9,425 nt of DNA from Acidobacteria bacterium AH-259-G07 (GTDB lineage: Bacteria; Acidobacteriota; UBA6911; RPQK01; JADFOI01). Numbering within the stretch: position 1 is the stretch's first letter; every line of letters starts with the position of its first letter. Of this stretch, positions 7,047 through 9,425 are shown piece by piece. The translations under genes were made by a program, and so were the position numbers. Under the pieces are notes generated by a model, which ran no database searches, was not told the origin of the DNA, and was given only the letters and a program-made list of their open reading frames with translations. The stretch covers positions 1 through 9,425 of the forward strand of contig JALLON010000095.1 of assembly GCA_027717925.1 (NCBI GenBank), written 5' to 3'.

Positions 7047-7529
7047 TTACCCGCCTTCAAAAACTGGACCAAGCCTTGCTCTCAGATACTTCTCCAACGC
7101 GCCACAGACATTCATCTCTTCCGCATCCAAATAGAAGTTGTCTCTGTCTGTGTTGTGCTTAATCCAATTAGCTATGGTGCCTTCATCCAAGGTGGATATA
7201 CCCAAGTATCGCCACAGGATGGGTGAACTCAAAAGAGACTGAGCTAAAGTACTCCGGGCCGAGTTGGGATGGTAGTGCTGACTCTGGAAACGAGCATTGC
7301 TCTTCGGGCCAGCTTTCCCCACCTTCAATACTTTGTTTGGTCCACATGGACACCCTCGGCCACAGGATTCCGAGAGCGAAAACACATACACAGCACACTT
7401 TCCCGTTGGCAGACTATGTGGCTGGTGGGGAGCCGTCTGCGATTCGTGACCAATCGCATAACAGTTAATCCCAATTCTAGCCAACGCTTCAATAAAGTCC
7501 TTAAGAAGCGTGTCAGGATCTTCGATCAT
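7047..7529 (-). CDS. GIY-YIG-like protein
   Basis: A 160-residue protein with the elements of the GIY-YIG nuclease fold: a VYVF strand (47-50) for GIY, LKVGKAG (68-74) for YIG, the arginine helix NARFQSQHY with R80, and a late acidic helix LEKYLRARLGPVFEG with candidate metal ligand E146. The YIG tyrosine is replaced (KVG), as in divergent members. A cysteine-rich loop (C56, C60, C62) separates the first two strands. Residues 113-135, ending in TDRDNFYLD, look conserved as I recall the family. A helical N-terminal ~40 residues precedes the fold. The start is ATG; no good ribosome binding site is visible, so it may be leaderless or start elsewhere. It leads a two-gene unit with the GGYPGPNHRMP protein. 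GIY-YIG proteins cut or nick DNA in repair, homing and restriction; which applies here is unknown. Confidence 0.7.
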   Translation of the reverse strand: MIEDPDTLLKDFIEALARIGINCYAIGHESQTAPHQPHSLPTGKCAVYVFSLSESCGRGCPCGPNKVLKVGKAGPKSNARFQSQHYHPNSARSTLAQSLLSSPILWRYLGISTLDEGTIANWIKHNTDRDNFYLDAEEMNVCGALEKYLRARLGPVFEGG

Positions 7530-7674
7530 TGCTTGTGGGAAAGGATTTTACAAGGTGTTTAGACGATTCACCAGCCTCATCAACTGTTCCGCTGGCACGT
7601 CAAAGCATTATACTCCTGGAGGAGCTGCGGGCCGGGTGAACTGCGCGCCCAGTCTCCGATTTTGTCACAGGCCG

Positions 7675-7995
7675 ATGGGCTGTCGTCCGGTGGCTTTGTC
7701 GGTAACGGGGATAACCATTTCAGGAGCCATTCTCTTTACCAATACCTTCTCGAATAGCCCCCTGCCAGTGAAGCTTCTGATGCTCCTCTCCCTAGGAACG
7801 GCTTCAGTTTCGGCGCTTTTCATTCAATTCTTTCATTTCCTGGGTTACCAACACTTGGCTCGAAGCTTCTTTGGTCAATCTACTAAAACGATTTCGGATG
7901 ATAACTTCAAGCGTTTAGACAAAAGCGTGAAGATCTCATTTTGGTCACTCTTGGCTGGACTTGCCGTTTTCGCATTCACCATCCTCCTTTCCTGA
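7675..7995 (+). CDS. Small three-helix membrane protein
   Basis: From ATG 7675 the product has 106 residues with three hydrophobic segments: about 5-22, 32-54 and 87-105. A loop with charged and polar residues (about 55-86: QHLARSFFGQ, SDDNFKRLDKSVK) separates the last two. No signal peptide or known motif is visible and I do not recognise the family. A GTG at 7636 is an alternative start: GGAGGAG (7618-7624) lies 11 bases upstream, long but the best ribosome binding site in the region. The frame is open further upstream but antisense to the GIY-YIG gene and not protein-like there. It is divergent from the GIY-YIG gene, and the ~145-bp gap would hold promoters for both; TATACT at 7609-7614 is a possible -10 for this strand with a poor -35. 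Confidence 0.6.
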   Translation: MGCRPVALSVTGITISGAILFTNTFSNSPLPVKLLMLLSLGTASVSALFIQFFHFLGYQHLARSFFGQSTKTISDDNFKRLDKSVKISFWSLLAGLAVFAFTILLS

Positions 7996-8037
7996 AAAGG
8001 GGCTGGGTCACTTTTGCGCCATCACCGTGAAGGGAGT

Positions 8038-8086
8038 TAGCTTGGCAGTTTTTCGGCTCTATAGGGAGTGGCAAACTGCCAAACTA
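8038..8086. terminator. Strong hairpin between convergent ORFs
   Basis: TTGGCAGTTT (8042-8051) and AAACTGCCAA (8073-8082) are exact inverted copies; with TAG/CTA flanks and one mismatch the arms reach 13 of 14 pairs around a 21-base loop. It lies 42 bp after the membrane-protein stop, and the minus-strand ORF's TAG (8084-8086) falls in the outer arm. A bidirectional transcription or RNA-end barrier is plausible, but no T tract follows on either strand, so a classical intrinsic terminator is not shown. Confidence 0.45.
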
Positions 8087-8299
8087 CCCGAGCAGATAAC
8101 CACAAGAGATTACCAGGGCAAGTGACGTAATCACTGTCCCTAACCAGGCCCACCGTCTTGGTGGATGCGGTTGTCCTCCCGGTCCGGCCCCTGAGTCCAC
8201 CAAGTAGGAGAGATGCTGGAATCCGATCACCGGATGACACAATCCTATTCGAACGCTTTCTGCGGTGTGAAAGGCCGGTAAATGACGCGTAATTTTCAC
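8084..8299 (-). CDS. Possible small single-pass membrane protein
   Basis: A 71-residue ORF starting with GTG, preceded by GAGGT with four bases between (8304-8308 on this strand), a good ribosome binding site. The N-terminal part is mixed; residues 36-49 are rich in Gly and Pro (SGAGPGGQPHPPRR), followed by a C-terminal hydrophobic helix, residues 50-70 (WAWLGTVITSLALVISCGYL). This positive-then-hydrophobic ending suits a C-terminal membrane anchor. It ends at the strong hairpin. Another open frame overlaps on the same strand (8037-8240) but lacks a ribosome binding site. No family is recognised, and the dyads within the sequence could mean the region is not coding. Confidence 0.3.
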   Translation of the reverse strand: MKITRHLPAFHTAESVRIGLCHPVIGFQHLSYLVDSGAGPGGQPHPPRRWAWLGTVITSLALVISCGYLLG

Positions 8300-8351
8300 G
8301 CTTACCTCAGTGCAGAAAAACAGAGGTACGCAAAGAGACGGAGGTGCTGTA

Positions 8352-8540
8352 GTGGTAGAGCAACAAAATGCGACACCTAAAAAAAGGGGGGCGTTCCTCG
8401 CGGCCTACTCACAATGCGGTAGCGTCACTCACGCCGCCAGGGCGGCAACGAGGCACTGCTCGTCAAGTTGGACGATCTTAGAAGGGAAATCGGTGGCCCC
8501 GAACCCACTCCATTGGAAGACCTGCTTGCACGGCGAATAG
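8352..8540 (+). pseudogene. Terminase small subunit-like HTH, N-terminal fragment
   Basis: GTG 8352 is preceded by GGAGGT (8340-8345) with an ideal six-base spacing, so translation probably starts here. Residues 10-32 (KKRGAFLAAYSQCGSVTHAARAA) fit, in three pieces, the opening helix-turn-helix of many phage small terminase subunits: (R/K)-FL-AY then GxVTxAA then more AA. The expected continuation (specificity helix and downstream domains) is missing; after about residue 30 (8440) the frame carries unrelated sequence and stops at residue 62. That later stretch is the coding DNA of a different protein in another frame. A simple HTH protein of another family would look the same at this length. 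With the large subunit piece at the window's start, it suggests phage debris on both sides. Confidence 0.5.
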
Positions 8541-8776
8541 CGGCTTGTTGGCTACAAGTGCATTACCTTGAGGCCATCTACGCCCTGAATGTAGAGAACA
8601 ACGGCCTAAGTGGAAGGTGGAGCGAGTCCTTACAGCGGTCGATTGACCGTGCCCAGAGGCGGTATCTTTCAGCGATTAGAACGCTGGTCCAGGTACGCCG
8701 ATTGTTAGGACCAATCGTCCAAGTGAACATTGCGGAGAAGCAATTAAATATCACTCAGTCAACCGTCAGTAAGTAA
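8441..8776 (+). pseudogene. Conserved uncharacterised protein, C-terminal half
   Basis: The frame from 8441 reads GGNEALLVKLDDLRREIGGP, then TPLEDLLARRIAACWLQVHY, then RSIDRAQRRYLSAIRTLVQV and RRLLGPIVQVNIAEKQLN. I recognise this as the second half of a widespread uncharacterised bacterial family, all helical with a conserved CWLQ-H core and an R-AHRR-L-A-RTLA-VR-like helix. The first half, which normally precedes the GGN, is absent: a stop (TAG, 8420-8422) lies just upstream and the neighbouring DNA matches a terminase-like HTH instead. A TTG at 8468 gives 102 residues and is the only usual start, but its ribosome binding site (GAGG, 14 bases away) is poor. The sequence ends naturally at 8776. 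It could be expressed by reinitiation after the HTH ORF, but is best read as a fusion-junction fragment. Confidence 0.6.
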
Positions 8777-8825
8777 GCTTGGCAACTCCCGGCATTGGTG
8801 ATTAGCCAAAGGGTTTAATCCCACC

Positions 8826-8874
8826 AACTAGCCCTTCCTCCTTGGTCCTTTTCGATGAGGAAGGGAAGGTAGTT
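8826..8874. terminator. Long interrupted hairpin
   Basis: CCCTTCCTC (8832-8840) pairs perfectly with GAGGAAGGG (8857-8865) around a 16-base loop. After a small asymmetric bulge, AACTA (8826-8830) pairs with TAGTT (8870-8874). It lies 50 bp after the preceding stop and 30 bp before the next GTG. No T run follows, so it may be a transcript-end or leader structure rather than an intrinsic terminator. Confidence 0.4.
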
Positions 8875-8903
8875 TGGGAGGCACCGTAACGGAGGACGAC
8901 GAA

Positions 8904-9221
8904 GTGAATACTGAGAAGCCTTGGTTCAGAGAGTGCCCTGTTTGCCATGAACTCAACCGGGCATAGAATCAAACGTGCTCAATGTGTGAGCACCCTATGG
9001 ATCAACCAGCACCACCCCGTCCGAGTGAGCGGGAGTTCCAGCTGCGTCTTTTGAAGGAGACGGCACAGGGCGCAGCGGGTAAGCTCGAGAAATTAGGTCT
9101 GGGATCTCGGACTAGCCTGTTTCTGGGCTGGGGTTGGGCGATCGTGTGTGTTTTGTTCGCGATTTTTCTAGTGCTGAGTTGGACGCTGGCGGGTTGGTGC
9201 GGGTACGACCCGTGGGTATGA
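8904..9221 (+). pseudogene. Zinc-ribbon membrane protein with an in-frame TAG
   Basis: GTG 8904 has GGAGG (8891-8895) eight bases upstream. The frame encodes 105 residues if one stop is read through: an N-terminal CPVC (Cys codons at 8934 and 8943), then TAG at 8964-8966, then CSMC (Cys at 8976 and 8985), making a complete C-x2-C, 10-residue, C-x2-C zinc ribbon split by the stop. Next come a Pro-rich linker, a charged helix (SEREFQLRLLKETAQGAAGK), and one transmembrane helix (about residues 73-95) ending in WCGYDPWV. A shorter form could start at ATG 8982 but would lose half of the zinc site and the good ribosome binding site. TAG could come from TGG or CAG by one change. I do not recognise a named family; a membrane-anchored zinc ribbon is a common small-protein design. 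A sequencing error or amber readthrough would restore it. Confidence 0.6.
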
Positions 9222-9247
9222 ACGCGAAGGTTGGGATAGGTAGGGAA

Positions 9248-9425
9248 ATGAGCAGCACGTTGTTGGTGGCAGACCAAAAGATCATACAGTTCCACAAAAA
9301 AGTCCACAAATTCTCCGTCTCGGTCAATGCCAAGGCTTCTGAGAAGAATGGTGATCATCCGTTTGCAGGTGGTGCACTATATTCGATCGGAGTCGAAGCC
9401 TTAGCCCTGCACCGGGCTGTGCTTT
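9248..9425 (+). CDS. Partial conserved hypothetical protein, runs off the window
   Basis: From ATG 9248, preceded by a G-rich GGTAGGG (9239-9245), 59 codons are open to the window end. The product begins SSTLLVADQKIIQFHKKVHKF and contains a well-formed HPFAGGALYSIGVEALALHR segment (residues 37-56), which is helical and resembles the N-terminal part of uncharacterised proteins with a conserved ALHRA motif, as I recall them. It follows the zinc-ribbon gene by 26 bp on the same strand and may share its transcript. Function is unknown and the C-terminal part is outside the window. Confidence 0.55.
   Translation, partial: MSSTLLVADQKIIQFHKKVHKFSVSVNAKASEKNGDHPFAGGALYSIGVEALALHRAVL

Larger units (their letters stand above)
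7996..8310. other. Dyad-rich stretch downstream of the membrane protein
   Basis: No strong gene occupies this stretch; the only candidate is a 71-residue minus-strand ORF. It holds several inverted repeats in under 200 bp: 8038-8051 with 8073-8086, 8115-8125 with 8131-8141 (interrupted), 8157-8165 with 8196-8204, and 8221-8225 with 8231-8235. None is followed by a T run. A structured RNA, a protein-binding array or a recombination site are all possible. No integron attC core was found. Confidence 0.5.

Noticed and set aside
7183..7468. Plus- and minus-strand open frames across the GIY-YIG gene
   Set aside because: They are out-of-frame shadows of a gene with recognisable conserved segments.
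8031..8086. Integron attC site
   Set aside because: The GTTAGCT near the left arm does not fit the GTTRRRY core and no matching RYYYAAC partner is placed correctly.
8037..8240. Second minus-strand open frame of 67 codons
   Set aside because: It lacks a ribosome binding site and overlaps the better-supported 8084-8299 frame.
9002..9358. Minus-strand open frame of 118 codons
   Set aside because: It is antisense to the zinc-ribbon membrane protein and the edge gene, both of which have plausible starts.
1..9425. CRISPR array, rRNA or insertion-sequence terminal repeats
   Set aside because: No regularly spaced repeats, no rRNA sequence and no matched terminal inverted repeats around the transposase fragment were seen.

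Overview
The window reads as a bacterial accessory region. It holds an intact trehalose or alpha-glucoside phosphorylase module set among pieces of phage, transposon and housekeeping genes. Base composition looks close to balanced. The Aquifex-type aconitase N-terminus and the beta-phosphoglucomutase/GH65 fusion fit a Desulfobacterota-like or similar environmental bacterium, but this is a weak inference because no taxonomic marker is present.

Layout. Positions 20-742 (+) encode the ATPase half of a phage terminase large subunit, without its nuclease half. Facing it on the minus strand is a two-gene operon (5117 to 764): a HAD phosphatase resembling trehalose-6-phosphate phosphatases, then, after 31 bp, a 1054-residue fusion of beta-phosphoglucomutase with a GH65 disaccharide phosphorylase that starts with TTG. 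Together they could dephosphorylate trehalose-6-P, phosphorolyse trehalose (or a related disaccharide) and send beta-glucose-1-P to glucose-6-P.

Positions 5306-6750 hold fragments: the first ~40 residues of an aconitase (-), the middle of a DDE integrase-type transposase (+), the C-terminal half of a probable FRG-domain protein (+) joined to the transposase in another frame, and a short coiled-coil ORF (+) containing direct repeats.

Positions 6595-7529 (-) hold a compact gene pair: a GIY-YIG-like protein followed 2 bp later by a small conserved protein with a GGYPGPNHRMP signature. This is the best candidate for a little-studied system in the window. A three-helix membrane protein (+) is adjacent.

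Positions 7996-8310 are rich in inverted repeats and may carry a small minus-strand membrane-protein gene. Then come a terminase-small-subunit-like N-terminus with an excellent ribosome binding site, fused out of frame to the C-terminal half of a conserved uncharacterised protein; a long hairpin; a zinc-ribbon membrane protein interrupted by one in-frame TAG; and the start of another gene that runs off the window.

The apparently working units are the minus-strand phosphorylase operon, the GIY-YIG pair, the membrane protein and perhaps the last gene. Much of the rest looks like the product of repeated recombination. All family assignments come from reading the translated sequence against remembered family motifs; no searches were run.
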